Shown here: positions 23,200 through 36,674 of the stretch, in pieces | Layout: each line of letters opens with the position of its first letter | Numbering within the stretch: position 1 is the first letter of the stretch | Assembly (NCBI GenBank): GCA_964035545.1 | Contig: OZ037771.1 | Coordinates: 7,048,690 to 7,112,689 of the forward strand | DNA from: Bugula neritina | Taxonomy: Eukaryota; Bryozoa; Gymnolaemata; Cheilostomatida; Bugulidae | DNA: 64,000 nucleotides | Direction of reading: 5' to 3' | Position numbers and translations under genes: made by a program | Notes under the pieces: generated by a model | What the model saw: the letters and a program-made list of their open reading frames with translations, nothing else | The model's database searches: none | What the model was told of the DNA's origin: nothing

Positions 23200-26100
23200 A
23201 TGACTGATGTTCATAGAAATGATCAATGCCAGCTAAATTTCGGACTTCGAGCAAACAGTAACATTTGCCCTTTTAAGGTTAAACTCAAAAACATTCCTTC
23301 AAATATAATATGTTTAATTATTAAGTTGGTAATAAAATCTATAGATCTAGCGACTTCTCTAAGCCAACACGTAAGAAGTAGCAACATTTCTTATAACATT
23401 GCAATTAGTGTTGAGATAACTGACATCCAACTAGACATCTATATATGTATTAGTGTAATTGAGAAACCTTCTGAGTGTTATCGCAACTCCAAACCACTAC
23501 CTGTAATTGTAAAAATGAATGAAAGCTTAGAAGAGTTTGCATCTTCACCTGTTTCTAAAGGAACTCCGTGTACAAGTCCTCAAATAGTTGAGACTCAACC
23601 TGCAATTACTACGACATTTAACACTAGTGATTATTTTGACTCTGATGTAAGGTCATATTTAGTGAAACAAAATAAAAATGATTTACAAACTGATGAGGTA
23701 CATCAACTCGAGTCCTACAGGCAACTATTTGCTCCTTTAGTAACATCCGCTCATGTTTTAAGCAAAGCAGCAGATGTTAAAAAAGTTGAGAAGGAAGAAG
23801 ATAGTAAACGTATACTTCCCCTCGACGTTCAGCAGATTCTGGATGCTGGTCTGGTGACTGTAACCAGAATAGAGCAAGTCTACTTTGCTTCCAGTGCTAC
23901 ACAAATATCTTTTTTAAAAAATAATTTCACCAGAGAATCTCAGCGCCTTTTGACTTATTCTAACTTTAAAAGCAGTTGTATGTCAGCTCATTCGCTAGCA
24001 TTGGAGGGGTTTATACACGTCCCGGACTTGGGTAAAGATGCCGTAGCCTGTGCCTGGTGTCATCTTAAGTTATGTAACTTTCTTGAGCCCGTGAATGTCA
24101 GGGCTCTTCATAGAGCATACAGTGAAGACGTGTGTCAGTTTATACAACTTAGAAAGTTGGAAAATGTTTCGGATATCTCTGACAGCCATGTGATCACCCC
24201 CTTCCAACATGGTAAGTGTACAGATGGTTGCATTTAGCTTTTATATCAGGAAGGAATTATAATTTTTTCCAGATTTTTTTCTCAAACTGATGTTTATAGC
24301 ATGACTCTAGACCCTCAAATATTCCATTTAACACCCTTTAATTAGCATTATTATGTTTTTAAACATACTTGCAATATTTTCTAATAATGTATCATGGGTA
24401 CTTTATTCTACTAACACACAATACTAGCTGATGAATCTAATAACCTTTATGAAACAGCATTATTACATAACTGCAGCTTAGGTGCTGTGAAATGTTATGG
24501 TATATATGTATATATATGGTATACTAGTTATGATATATTGCTGTAAGTAAGCCTAGGGCCACACTGTGCGTATTTTCGCATGCGAAAATTGAAATCACAA
24601 GTAGCAAAGGTGTCCACTGTGCCCGTTGAGAAAACGTTCGCACTTGTCGCTCTGCATTTTCAACGCAAGTGCGAATCGTCTCTGTCGTCGTCACCTAATT
24701 GGCTGGTAGTTATTAAGCGAGCCCAATTTCTTTATTTTAGTGCTATATTTCAGTAAATTTGAGTTTTATTGAAAGCGAGTGCGATTTAAAAATGAAAGCT
24801 TTATTTATCGCGCATCACTGAAGCTACAGTGGACGCCTTTGCTACTTGTGGTTTCAATTTTCGCATGCGAAAATACGCACCGTGTGGCCCTAGGCTAAGG
24901 GGAAGGAAGTCATATTGTTATTACACCTCACTGATTTTGCAATTAAGTTATTATGGAAACCACATTAAACGTATAGACTGATGATTTTGTTATTAGTTTA
25001 AGTCTTATTACCTAAATATGTCTTGCTTACTTTTAACATAGCATAATGTGTTTTATATAGCATAATAATTTGTAATACATATAACACTATAATATATATT
25101 ATATAGCATACTCTAATAAATATTGCATTAATATACTAACAACATGCATATATTAGTTGTTACAGTATTAATTTAATGATTTTCATGCAAAATATAGTTG
25201 TAGAACTTAATTCATTTGGCAAGAAAAAATTGCACAGTCATCATGAAAAACATTCTTTACACAAATCTTCAGAAGCTTCTTCACCAAATGCAGACTCTGG
25301 GATCTTCATGGAGAATGATAGCATGCCGTTTTCAAGCTCGTCATCTCAAGATTCACCCCATGTTTCTTCCTTATCTTCAATACAAGAACGCAGTGACGGT
25401 GGGTACTGTTCCCTCAATAACCTAACTTCTGAAGTCAGCTCTTCTTTGGTAAGTTCAAAGAGGTTAGAAAATGCTAAACAAAAGCCCACAACTCAGTTAG
25501 GTGCTGCATCAAGAAACCAGATGCAGAGCGTTACTGGTGGTAAACTCAAGAAAAAACTTACAAATATGGTTCTTAGTGAACCCAATACAAAGATGTCTGG
25601 TGATGATTCGGAGGTTTCTGAGATGGAGACATCCAATAAAGTTCTCACCCTTGCAACTACTTCCCCCTCTAAATCAGGAGCTGCTGGACCTCTAGACAAA
25701 ACCCAGACGATGGATTTGGTTTCTTTCAAAGTCAGATATGTTCAGCATTGTCAACCCAGGTGAGTGTCACTTTGTTTATAAGTTCTTAGTAACTTAGCAG
25801 ATAGTATGAAAAATGACATTGTTCTTGTGGTGTACTAATGAAAATAGAGCATCCGCTAAAATTAGGCTTGCATTTCAAAATGATATGCAATATTTTTGTA
25901 TGCTAGAATATGCTACTTTTTTATTTATTATAGGACTTTACTTTTTTGCTTGACTTGCTTAGAAATTACTTAATACAGCGTGAATTTTGGTGTCACGGAG
26001 TGTGAGAGTGTGCATGAAAAAAATGGCTCAATCACAAACACTATACCCAGTGACTCCAAACTCGGTGCTGCATCTAACGATCTCATATGTGCTTACATGT

Positions 26101-29100
26101 TATTATAACTGCATATTATAATATATTAGAGTGTAAATTGTTGTGGGCAATCAGTTGGTTTTTAAAATATGACTGAGAGTGAATTTTTTCTGATATTTTG
26201 ACATGCATGACCTGTTCTGCTTCTGTGTTAAATTTCAGCCAATTTCTTAGCAATTAAACACCTCCACAAAGTTTATGAGATCTGCGTTAAAGATGAAATT
26301 CCTGCTTTAGATTAGGATGAATAAATCAAAACCATAAAACCTTTTGAAAGTGCATTTTAAAAAGTTTCAAAGTTTGTAAGTTATTAACCTGAAGCAGATT
26401 ATGTTCACAGCTTATACTGATCCAACTAGTGCAGATTTCTCTAAATTCTGTACACAATACTAACAGTTAGCTTGTTTTCCAGCATGAAAGAAAAGACAGA
26501 ATGGAACAAAATTCAACTGGAGGCTTGTAGTGACAGCCAATCTATGAACTGGGAAGTTAATCGACTAAGTACATTTTTGAATAAAGGTTGGAAGATCAAA
26601 ACAGCAGAAAAGTTTGCTGCAGCTGGATTTTTTATAGCCAGTTCAGGTAAATCATTCACTTTTATTGTTTATTATGTATCATGACCATTACAATATTTTT
26701 TTTAATTTATAAAACTCAGCTACTGATGGCTTATCGTCACTCACTTATATAAACACAAGTGTATAGAGATTTTGCTTGCTCGATAGTTATTTGTTGTTGA
26801 TTCAAAGTAATCAAAATCGCTTTTCTTAATATTAAAAGAATAAAATGAAATGTTACTGCGTTCATTACATCGGTGTACTATAAGTATATTTAGCTCTAGT
26901 AGCACAATGTGATGTTGATTTAGCATGTTTCAGTTTTAATTTATATATTTAATTTATATCTTTTTTTTTCTGGAGTAAGATTTAGGGGCTGGTATAAGGT
27001 TCTTTTCAGAGTTGTGATACCCACAACTAGCTCCAAACGCAAATAATAGACTTGCATTTTCATGCACTGTGCATTGTCAATTGAAAAATTTGGTACTCGA
27101 ATAATATGTAATCGATTAGATAAAAGCTTTAAATTAGTTTGAATGCTTTCACTTTGATAATTTTGTATTGGAACTATCACCAATGCTATTTCTGATTAGG
27201 GACTTTTGACATTTTACAACTGTTTGAACAGATATCACATGTGCCTTCTGTAACCAGAAGCTCCGCATTGGTAATGGAGAGAGAGACAGCTGTTCTCCAA
27301 CACAACTTCATTTTAAGACTTCTCCATCCTGCATGTTTGTTCAAGGTATACTGCGTTACATATATGTCATATTTATATATATATATATATGCTTCTGTTA
27401 CATTATTTGCATTAGTAGAATTCTTACTTCTTGCATGCAATACACACTATGTACTTTTGAGAGATGTGCAATTTCTTGCAAATGAACTTTTGTAAAGTAT
27501 TTGAAGTCTAAGGCTTATACAACCTATATATAAATTTACTTATGGTTATCAGGATTCTTTTTTACTTATTTTTCTTGGCTAAGTTAAGACATCTTTCTGG
27601 TTTCTCTATCCCTCCCGCCTTTTTATCTCCTCAACAAACTAACTCTGGGATTCATGTGATTATTAAACAAACTTCTTTACTGCTTCCTCATCTGTTAGTT
27701 CTTATAGTATTTTTAAAATATCAACTATTTCAGCTTCTAATATTAACTTGTATAAAATCATCAAAACCAAACTAAGTTATGGGAACATCGTAGTAGCATA
27801 TATGATTGGTTTGGTCTGAAACTCCTTCTGTATAGGTCAAGTGTTTCGATTGGTGTAATGAATAATTAAATTCATTTAATTGGCTAGCTGGCTGTTCTTC
27901 TGCATGGGTGGTCTAATCACCAGTAGATTGGATTCCTGGTAAATTAATTCTTATTTTCTTTATTGTAAAACTTTTGCCTAACATATCACTATAGTGCATG
28001 CTTGTTTTCTATTACTATTGTTTTAGACAGGTTACTAGAGAGAATTCTGGTTCTTCTTAGAAATATCAGTTTTTTTTTCTTTTAGGGATGAAGTTACCTA
28101 ACAACAAAACCAACATACCACGATTGTTTGACAGTCATGTCTGGCAGAATGACCTAGACTTTAAAAAACCAGCTGAACCAATTGTTCCATCGACTAGGCT
28201 GGATGGTTTGGGAATCCAGACAACACTTATTGCTAATCCAGCTATGGGTGTAATAGAGAGAAGACGGGACACATTCCTTACCTTCCCCAATGGCCATCCA
28301 AAAGATCCCAGTGAACTGTCTGAAGCTGGCTATTATTATGAAGGTAGAGTATCTTTCTTTTAATGCATCATGTGACTTTTTGAAGTGTTCAGTTTTCTAT
28401 ATATGCATGTACTATTTTTTCACTCTGCACATATAGCCTATTGCTATAGTATTATTACTAAATTTAGAGATGGTGAGTTTTCGGTAGGTAACAAGAAATT
28501 TAAGGCACCGAAGTTGCTCCACAGACTTGATATTGTTTGCTTTAATGTTGAAAATTTTAAAAAAAATCCTTTAGTTATTTAGTTAACCTATAGCTTTATA
28601 TTATATTTCCATGGTAAATTTAGCACCCATTCTCATTGCAAGAACTGCTATGATTAATTGCTTTAGAATTGTGTCCAACAGGTAAAGGACGGTCTGTTAC
28701 CTGTTTTGCCTGTGCTGTCGTCTCCGATAACTGGACTTTAAACGAAAATGTCTGGATGAGACATGCCCGAAGCTCTAAAACCTGTCCATTCGTGTTAATG
28801 AACAGAGGGGTGGAGTTTATCTGTGCAGCCATAGACGAACTTGGTTCATACAGTGAGCCAAGGGAAGAGAACAGGTTGACGGTATGTATGGCTTACAGAT
28901 CATAGTTATAGCTACAGTGGGCGTCTAGCTGTTGTCTTAATTTTAATTCTGCAATATTATGAATTTTCCATGATATGCAAACTCTATGCACTGCAAAATT
29001 AAGTGGCTGTGCTTCAGATTTATATTTTATGGTTATATTTTATAAAATAACTAAAAGTTTCATCTTTCAGCTCTTTTATTTGACTGCACTGCAAATACAT

Positions 29101-32009
29101 CATGCATTTTTAGTTTATGTAGGACAGACCATTTTCATCTTTCATTTTTATCTTCTTTCCACTACTATTTAACTTGAGTCAGCTTTTTATAATTTATGTT
29201 TTCTTGCAGTTGCGGGTTGCTCCTTTAGTTTAAAAATGATATCTTACTAAAACCCCAGTCGAATATGAGGTTTTTTTTTTAATTGCGCTAAATTATTTAA
29301 TGCTTAATGAGAAAATTGGTAATTTTGTTTAGTCTTAACAAATTCAAATAAAAATGCTCAAACATTACTACTTAAAGCATCATTACATGTTACAGCAAGT
29401 ATCCAACAGGATGTTGCGGCCACGCCTAGATTCGATCGTCGTGCAGCAAGCATTGGATTTGGGATACCATCGAAGTTTTGTCAGAGCCGCAGTTATTAAT
29501 AGATTGAAAGTGAGTTGCATTATGTCTGTTGTTTGTTGCCCATTTGTTTGTAGAGTTGTGAGTTTTAATCAACTAGAGCTTGATTTAATAAACATAATAC
29601 GAAGTATAGAGTGTACGCCAATTAAGTATTTTCAGATATAAATATTTGTTATTTTGTGATTAACATGTAAAATGATTACAATGAGGAACGGTTTTGGTTC
29701 GCATGGCATAAATAGGTTAAATAAACGCAACTATAATTTATCGCAGATTTTCAAAAATTCTCTAGCCATGTATTGACTTGCGTTTCAATTTCTATAAAAA
29801 CTTTACTAATCAATTATTAGTCACTTTAACAGACCAGTCATTCACTTTGGCTACAGTAAGATTGATAGAAAGTAGAGAAGATATATATATTGCTTAGTAG
29901 AATTTTCATTTTAACTTCTAATAATTTTTATTATATTTTCATTGAGTAAGAAGAAAGACATTTTAATGACTTTGCCTAATTTTTGCAGATTTTATTGAAT
30001 ATAATTTTGAGCAATTAGAATCTTGTTCAATCATAAATTCATGAGCTATTATTATAATTAATTTATTCTTAGAAATTAGCCCCAGATTACACAAGATTAG
30101 CTGATCTGGTCAAAGATGTTATGGAATTGACTCCACCCGACCCCAAAAGAATAGTAGAAGCTAAGGAATATTTGCTACCAGATTTATTAGCTGAACCCAA
30201 TTCAGATGAGAAAACAGACTCACATGAAGACAATACACCTGTGCCTGTACCACATGCAACTGAATTGGAGCAAACTGATAGCAAAGACACACCAGATATC
30301 AAAGGTGACATTTACAGTAGCCTGAAAAAGCAGTCAGCTAGCTCATACTCGTTAATTCCAATTATCGTGTCATTGTGGCTAAAGCATTTTTTGGTAAAAA
30401 TTTTTAACTCCAAACACTAAAAGAATCTCAGCTACAGGCTAATGAATTATGTCAAGGTCAAAGTAACTCAGTCAATTGAGTTAATCTCAAAAGTAAAAGT
30501 AGGACACGGTTTGGATATGATCTCCTTAGTGTCTACTATATTATTCTAATAATAGATGCTATTTTGTGGTCATATTAAATATAATACTGAATTGGCATGC
30601 GTCTGTCAAAGGTTGACAGTGCATGGTATTTTTAAAATTGATGTTTCAGGAGTCTCATAATGAGCTTCTCAATATTGTTATTTGTCACCCAGTATAACAT
30701 CTTTGGTCATATATATTAAAGTCTGTAAAATAAAAATTGTCCTTATAATAAGTTACAAGAATTATAAAACTTTGTTTGTACACCAAATCACTGCAAAGTG
30801 TTTCTGAATTAATGCTTAGCATGTAAAACATATCAGTTAAGCTAATGTTGAACAATTTTTAACTTTGAAAATAAATACGAATTGACAACTAATTTGTTTT
30901 TATTGTTAATTTATGTAGAAACCGATTCAGCCACTTCTGGTGAACTTGATTTAGATGGTCTAACAGAGAAGGCCTACACTTTACAGTTGATTTCTCAATT
31001 GACGTGTAAAGTGTGTCTCTCAGATCTGGTTGCCATCATATTTCTTCCATGTGGTCATTGTGGTAAGAACCAGCTTTCTTACACTTCCTGTTTTTGTGTA
31101 TGTATACCGGTAGCACTCTAATTATGTGGAAGTAACCAAAGTAAAGGCCTGGCCACACAATCGTCAAATTCACACAAAAGACGTGTGAATAGTTTTCCAC
31201 ACGTAATAAATAGTCCATGAATGGGTTTTGCACGAGATAAAAACAGCAGAAGATTGTCAGTCACAGAAACTGGTAGAACTGAAATAATAACTATTGATAA
31301 AATTCTATTGGCCAATCAAGTGGTGCTTATTGTCAAATGCGCTTTGTTTGTTCATCGTCTTAAGTGGATGCACCCAGCAAACACGAATTTATATGAATTC
31401 TCTTAAATTTGATTGTACATAAGTAACTAGTATATAGATTCCTAGCTAGTTATAAGACCAAAATGTAGTTTACAAAGTAATGAGGAGTTTGAGCTCCTCC
31501 TTAGTTGAAGGCAACATTATTGTTGCTATACTAATAACTTTGTTTTTTAACCTGTTTAAGCAAAGTTGTATCTTCCCTAGCTTAATATAGTCATTGCTGT
31601 ATTCCCAATAAAACAAAGCAATAAAGTTTTTACTACACACCATCATGGAATTTCACAAATAAAATTTCACACATGTTTTGTAACCGAGCAGTTAGGGTTA
31701 GTGCTATCTTTGAGATTAACATGTCAACCAGACTGTCTCCACTGGTTGATACGGTGGTTGTATTGGAGTCAGAGTGATTATTGGGGTCTTTCTTTGAGGC
31801 CCCTGTTTGCGAAAAATATTTATTGTATCCTGGGCTAAATTTGCAGGAACCATTCAAATCTTATAGCTTGATGTTATATGTATATTATATCCTGATAGTT
31901 TATGCTCGTCTTTGTAGTGTGCTGTACAAACTGCTCACCTTCCATGTCTGAATGCCCGATCTGTAGAGAAGACATTCGTGGCACAATACGAGCCAAATTC
32001 CCACCTTAA
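23200..32009 (+). CDS. IAP family protein with three BIR domains, UBA and RING
   Basis: CDS joins 23200-24211, 25198-25759, 26483-26646, 27232-27345, 28086-28343, 28682-28881, 29396-29509, 30073-30304, 30919-31062 and 31918-32009: 2892 nt, 963 aa, all phases consistent. BIR1 (about 249-312) has CAWC, then LH and VCQF; BIR2 (about 552-616) has CAFC, LH and SCMF; BIR3 (about 677-741) has CFAC, H731 and C738. So each keeps the C-C-H-C zinc ligands. A UBA-like segment (about 780-820, QQALDLGY) follows. The C-terminal RING (from 915) has CKVC, PCGHC, CTNC and CPIC. There is no CARD, which suits XIAP-like rather than cIAP-like members. Such proteins bind caspases or signalling partners and ubiquitinate targets. 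Odd features are a long N-terminus and a Ser-rich linker (exon 25198-25759) between BIR1 and BIR2. A later ATG at 23515 has better context and would give 858 aa. A 5' UTR intron may end at 23049. Confidence 0.9.
24550..24897. mobile_element. Fold-back MITE with TIRs of about 70 bp
   Basis: AGCCTAGGGCCACAC...GCGTATTTTCGCATGCGAAAATTG...CAAAGGTGTCCACTG is repeated inverted at 24826-24897, ending GTGTGGCCCTAGGCT, with few mismatches. The interior of about 200 bp has no ORF. It is in the first coding intron of the IAP gene. The GGCCACAC end motif is shared with the elements at 4433 and 31143. Confidence 0.9.
31143..31425. mobile_element. MITE-like repeat, GGCCACAC family, copy 2
   Basis: Begins AAAGGCCTGGCCACACAATC. 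The block GTGGATGCACCCAGCAAACA and its neighbours match the copy at 4433-4620 in opposite orientation. It is inside the last intron of the IAP gene. Confidence 0.6.
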
Positions 32010-32068
32010 TGAATGCTAGAGAGAAATTGCTATATAAGCTAAAAGCATATACATTAAAGATTGATCAA

Positions 32069-32230
32069 CCACGGTCTAGGTGTGAGATTGCTTAGCATAG
32101 CAAACTCGGAGTCATATGTTTAAACCTCAGTAAAATCCATTGATGATGATGTTAGGAAAAGCATTCATCATAATTGCTCATGTCCCACATATAAATAAGT
32201 CCTTAGCTGGATTTAAGGGTGGGGGGAAAG
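32069..32230 (+). mobile_element. tRNA-derived SINE, copy 2
   Basis: CCACGGTCTAGGTGTGAGAT, then GATGATGTTAGGAAAAGCAT and TCATAATTGCTCATGTCCCA, follow the same order as the SINE at 13725-13932 (minus). It begins 60 bp after the IAP stop codon, so it is probably in the IAP 3' UTR. Confidence 0.7.
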
Positions 32231-35200
32231 ACTATAGACTAAACTATAAACATGAGTTCATATAAACTAAAAAGTTTAATAATTTGAACAATAATAGTTG
32301 ATTATTTTATGTTTTCTTTGCATTATTCTCTTGCTTGCATATTATACAATCATACGATAGATTTGTGTGTGTGCTATATCCTTATCCATGTTAATTACTG
32401 GTTTGTGTTGAATATGTTCACATAGTTCTATAATAATAAAACTTAGCCAGTACAGACTGATTCTAGCTCTTGATTTTGTACTTCACGTACATGTGGTATG
32501 ATGATTAGAAAGAATGATGATAATATATAATCTGAAACAAAAAATTCAATGTATACTTTATATTAACTGTAAGAGCATGTCACATGTTAAGCGTCATACC
32601 AATTAATAATACAATTGGTGGTCAAGTGTTGGATATGCCTTTCTAATTCAGTTTAAACGTAAAACTGTTCTGTAATTGGCTTAATAAATTATAACAACTT
32701 GTGTGGTAATTTTGTTGCATTGTTTACTGTCATAAATTCTGAGTGTACAGGTACCTAAAGACTTTGCGGTTTTCTCCCAATGATTGTACAAGAATGTTCA
32801 CGAATATTCTAAACTGATGAAATAGATCGTCATTGTTCATTAGGTTATTGTTTGCATTAATTATGTTACCTACTGCCAGCAATGTAAACAAGGTGTTGCC
32901 GAATAACCATTGAAGTTCCAATGTTTTGTTGTGTTTTGGTTACTGGAATGCTTGAGAATGTTCTAGAGTTTTTCTATAATTTACTATAATAATACTGAGG
33001 CAGTTGTGCTTACAAGACAGTTCGTTTTCATAAGTTGGTCTGCGTATAATATCTTGCTGGAGAAATAAAGTATACTTATATTCACAACTCTATTTACTCT
33101 CAATTGGATTAGCAAGCTGTATGCTACTTGTCTATACACTTCTGACTATACCAGACTTTTCAAACTCGTCACACTGCTACTGTAGTTTTGGAACATTTTC
33201 AAATTTTCATTGAAAGCAGTTTATATACAGACTATGGTTATCAGGTTCTGTGGAAAGAAACAAAAAAAAACTATACAAGTGTTGAATCATATCACTGTAT
33301 ACATGACTTCAGTTGACAGTATACCAACGATAAACTTTACGAGGAAATAAATTGGGAAAAGTGATTTCCAGGGAAATACCCAAGATGAGAGGGTTTTTCC
33401 AAAGGTAGCTGGATAATCCGGTAAATCCCATTTAGTAACGGTAACAAAGACATTCTTTAATTATATAGTCATTTGTAACCAGCCTTTGTGTGTGACACAC
33501 GCATATAATCAATTAGCAGTATCTAATTGATCAAGCCTGTTAGAGTCTTGTATTCACCACTGCCGGTGCACCAACTGTTACTCATCAACATATTTCTCAG
33601 CATAGAAACATCCTGTGCTGGTGAAAACCGTAAGTTAACTATCACTTATATTTCGTTTCATTGATACAACAGCTGTGCTTAGTTCAGTACCCAACTGAAC
33701 TAAATTCCACGGCTTGCATAGGTTTATAGTTTTGTAATTGGCATTCTACAAATAAAGAATAATATTCATAAATATTGCAGCTAGCAAAGGATTGATTGTG
33801 AAGATAGCCACGAGATAATACTATAAATATTACAAATGCACTATGTAGTACTCCCTTTGTATCTCAACCAGAGGTCCCTAATCCTTAATTTGCGACGTAG
33901 TGATCGGTTTACTAGATTTAACTCTATTTTGCCTCTATTTACACCACGAACCACAAAAGGAAGTTCAAACACTTCTCGTGACCTATAGAGTTTTGCAGTC
34001 AAATGGATTCGTGAGATATAGAGAGAGAGCACCGTCTTTGTCTAAAGATAATCACTATATACATGTAACGTGATATAAAACTTAAATTACATGCTTTGTA
34101 GCAACTTATAACATATTTATATAGTATACTAATTACAACTGATAAAAATTGTGCAATTCATAAATGTTTGTGAGAGCTAGCATAACTAAATCTGCTCTAC
34201 TGGTTATAGGTACTAGGTAGTAACTACAAAAGACCTAATTAGCTTTGTCAGGCTTTGAGGCTAATTTAATTGTAACAGTATTTTGGTTATGAAGTTCCCA
34301 TACTACCTACTTTTCAAACTGATCAGCCTTCACCATAAAACATGTTCTTAGTTGTTTAATCTATCTCATTCAGTTAGTCTAAGATATACTCACTTTGTTG
34401 TAATGTTTACAAATTTCCATTAAGTGCAAATCAAATTATGAATTTCTTCTTGGAATATCATAGTTTTGCTAGGTGGTATAGACTAGTAATGAAATATTAC
34501 TTAAACTTTTGCAGTGCATTATAAGAAAAAAAGTTATGACCAAATAAATATGCAATTTTTATGGAAATTCCTTTTTCCTTAGCGATAGTACAATACCAAA
34601 TTCATTGGAAATTCCCAAGGGCCTGGTTTTTCCAACATACTTAAGAATTTGCCTTTTCTAGCCACTCCCAGTTATAGCTATCTCTAATAACAACTTGATG
34701 TAAACCATTAATAGTTCCATTTATAAAGTTGAGTTTGACTATCGCTTTAAGATTTTAGCTGTTTATAATTGAGCAGTTTTATAAAATGACCAATTTCTAT
34801 TGTTACATAATTATTAACAAATTACTAGCTCATAAGCTTCAATGAAGTTATTGAGTTGGTGAAAATAGTGAATAATCAACTATATGATTACATGTTATGC
34901 AATTTTCCCTTGCGAATTTTACAAAATAGCTAGTTTTATTCAAATCTAGCTGAGATTTGAAGTCTCCTTAATGTTGTAATGTAATGTATAGGTGCCATAT
35001 AGGCACCCTTTCACTTTGCTATCGTAGATTTTGTATAAAAAGTTCTTGCATAAGCTGTCCTAAATGTCTGCATGGCTTTCTTTTAGATTTAAAGCATAAA
35101 GCCTTTAGCAGTATTAAGATAGGGAATCAGTATGGAGGTTGTGCTTCTAGCAGCATTTCTTTTGAATGAGCTACAGCTCAGCTTACAGGACCCTATTCCA

Positions 35201-36674
35201 GCTGTGTTAAGGTTGGTAATTGAAAATAGTGCTTGCTTTTTCTGTTTAAACCCAACTTTTAAATTCACATCTTTATAATAAAAGCACAAAACGCCTATAA
35301 AAAATATTAGAATAATGAAGTCACATGCATGTTTTCAATGTAAACATGTATATTTACTATTCGACTTAGATAATAAATTAGCATTTTGGACTACAAAATA
35401 AAAAGCTACTTTGTTTTTTAAAACGCAGGAGCATAGCTAAATAAATTGAAATGTTTTGACACTTAATGTGGTTTTGTTGGAATAATCATTCATAATATTC
35501 TACGATATAAATGCAAGAAAAAAAGCTAGGCTCAACAAAAAGTAATGGGTTACTCAAGAAGTGTTACAAAATTCCCACAATGTCATAATAAATTTTTCCT
35601 ATGATTTTGGTAATTTCCAAATAATTTCCATCGTTCTTCAGAGTGAGTTATTAAGAACTAAAAATCCGTAAAGCATTATACGTTTAGTACGTGTCAAACA
35701 TTGACAACCCTATACGTTGCATATATAATTTTACAGTTACATATTCTGGGTAAGATATTGCAAATGTGGCTTCAGTTATCAGCTAATAAAAAGTACAAGT
35801 ATGCTTAAGAGCATTAGTAGATATGAAATATTTGCGTATAAGTATTCTTTGGATAACGCTATGGAACAAGGTTATAAAAATAGCGAACCTGAAAAAAGTT
35901 GAAGTTATAGTAAAAACCGGGCAAAAGATAGTTTTGGACAACTATAGTACAAGAGGTGATATTATAGTAAAGTTATAGCCACTCACTGGCCCAAGTAGTT
36001 ACACTAACATATAATTAAATCATATCTATAGTTAAAAGGCATTTGTGTGACCTATAGCTATTAAGTACTTCAACTGTCTAAAAATTATTTTAATAATTTC
36101 ACAAGAAATTAATCACAAATAAATGTTATACAGGGGTGTAAGCATTTGACATTTACAAGAGAAAACAATTCTGTAAACCCCAGGTAACTTCATCTTTTGT
36201 ATTTAACCTGTCAAAGTGTGTTGCTAATACTTGGCATTATTACTGCTTATCATTGCTAGAAAATTCTAAAACTTGTTTTAATGTAATTTTTTTTACTACT
36301 AAATGAGTGCATTTGTTATTAACTAATTATTATCACATTGAATTAATGCAGTAAAAATGCTCAAGTCAGCATAGCTGATTGGTTGAAATTGATACATGTG
36401 GTTTAGAATATTATAAAGATACAAGGCAGCCTACCCCAAGTAGTGCTAGTTGACTATTCAGAGCACTGACTTAGCATTCTGCATTTTAGTCCATTAGATT
36501 AATCTTTGTAAAGCTTTTAGATTATGTAGCTAGCACAGGGGGGGGACAAATCCTTATTTGGCTTATAGACTCTTGCTAGCTATTCTCCCGGAAAGGGAAA
36601 ATTTAAAATGTCCTTGTTTTGCTATAACTTTTGTCAAACCAAGAAATTAAATTTCCCAAAAGCAAAGCTGGGTA
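32231..36674. other. Gene-free stretch
   Basis: No supported coding exon. It contains likely polyadenylation signals for the IAP gene (AATAAA near 32427) and AT-rich unique sequence. ORFs near 33841-34032 and 34984-35289 show no domain or splice support. Confidence 0.45.
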
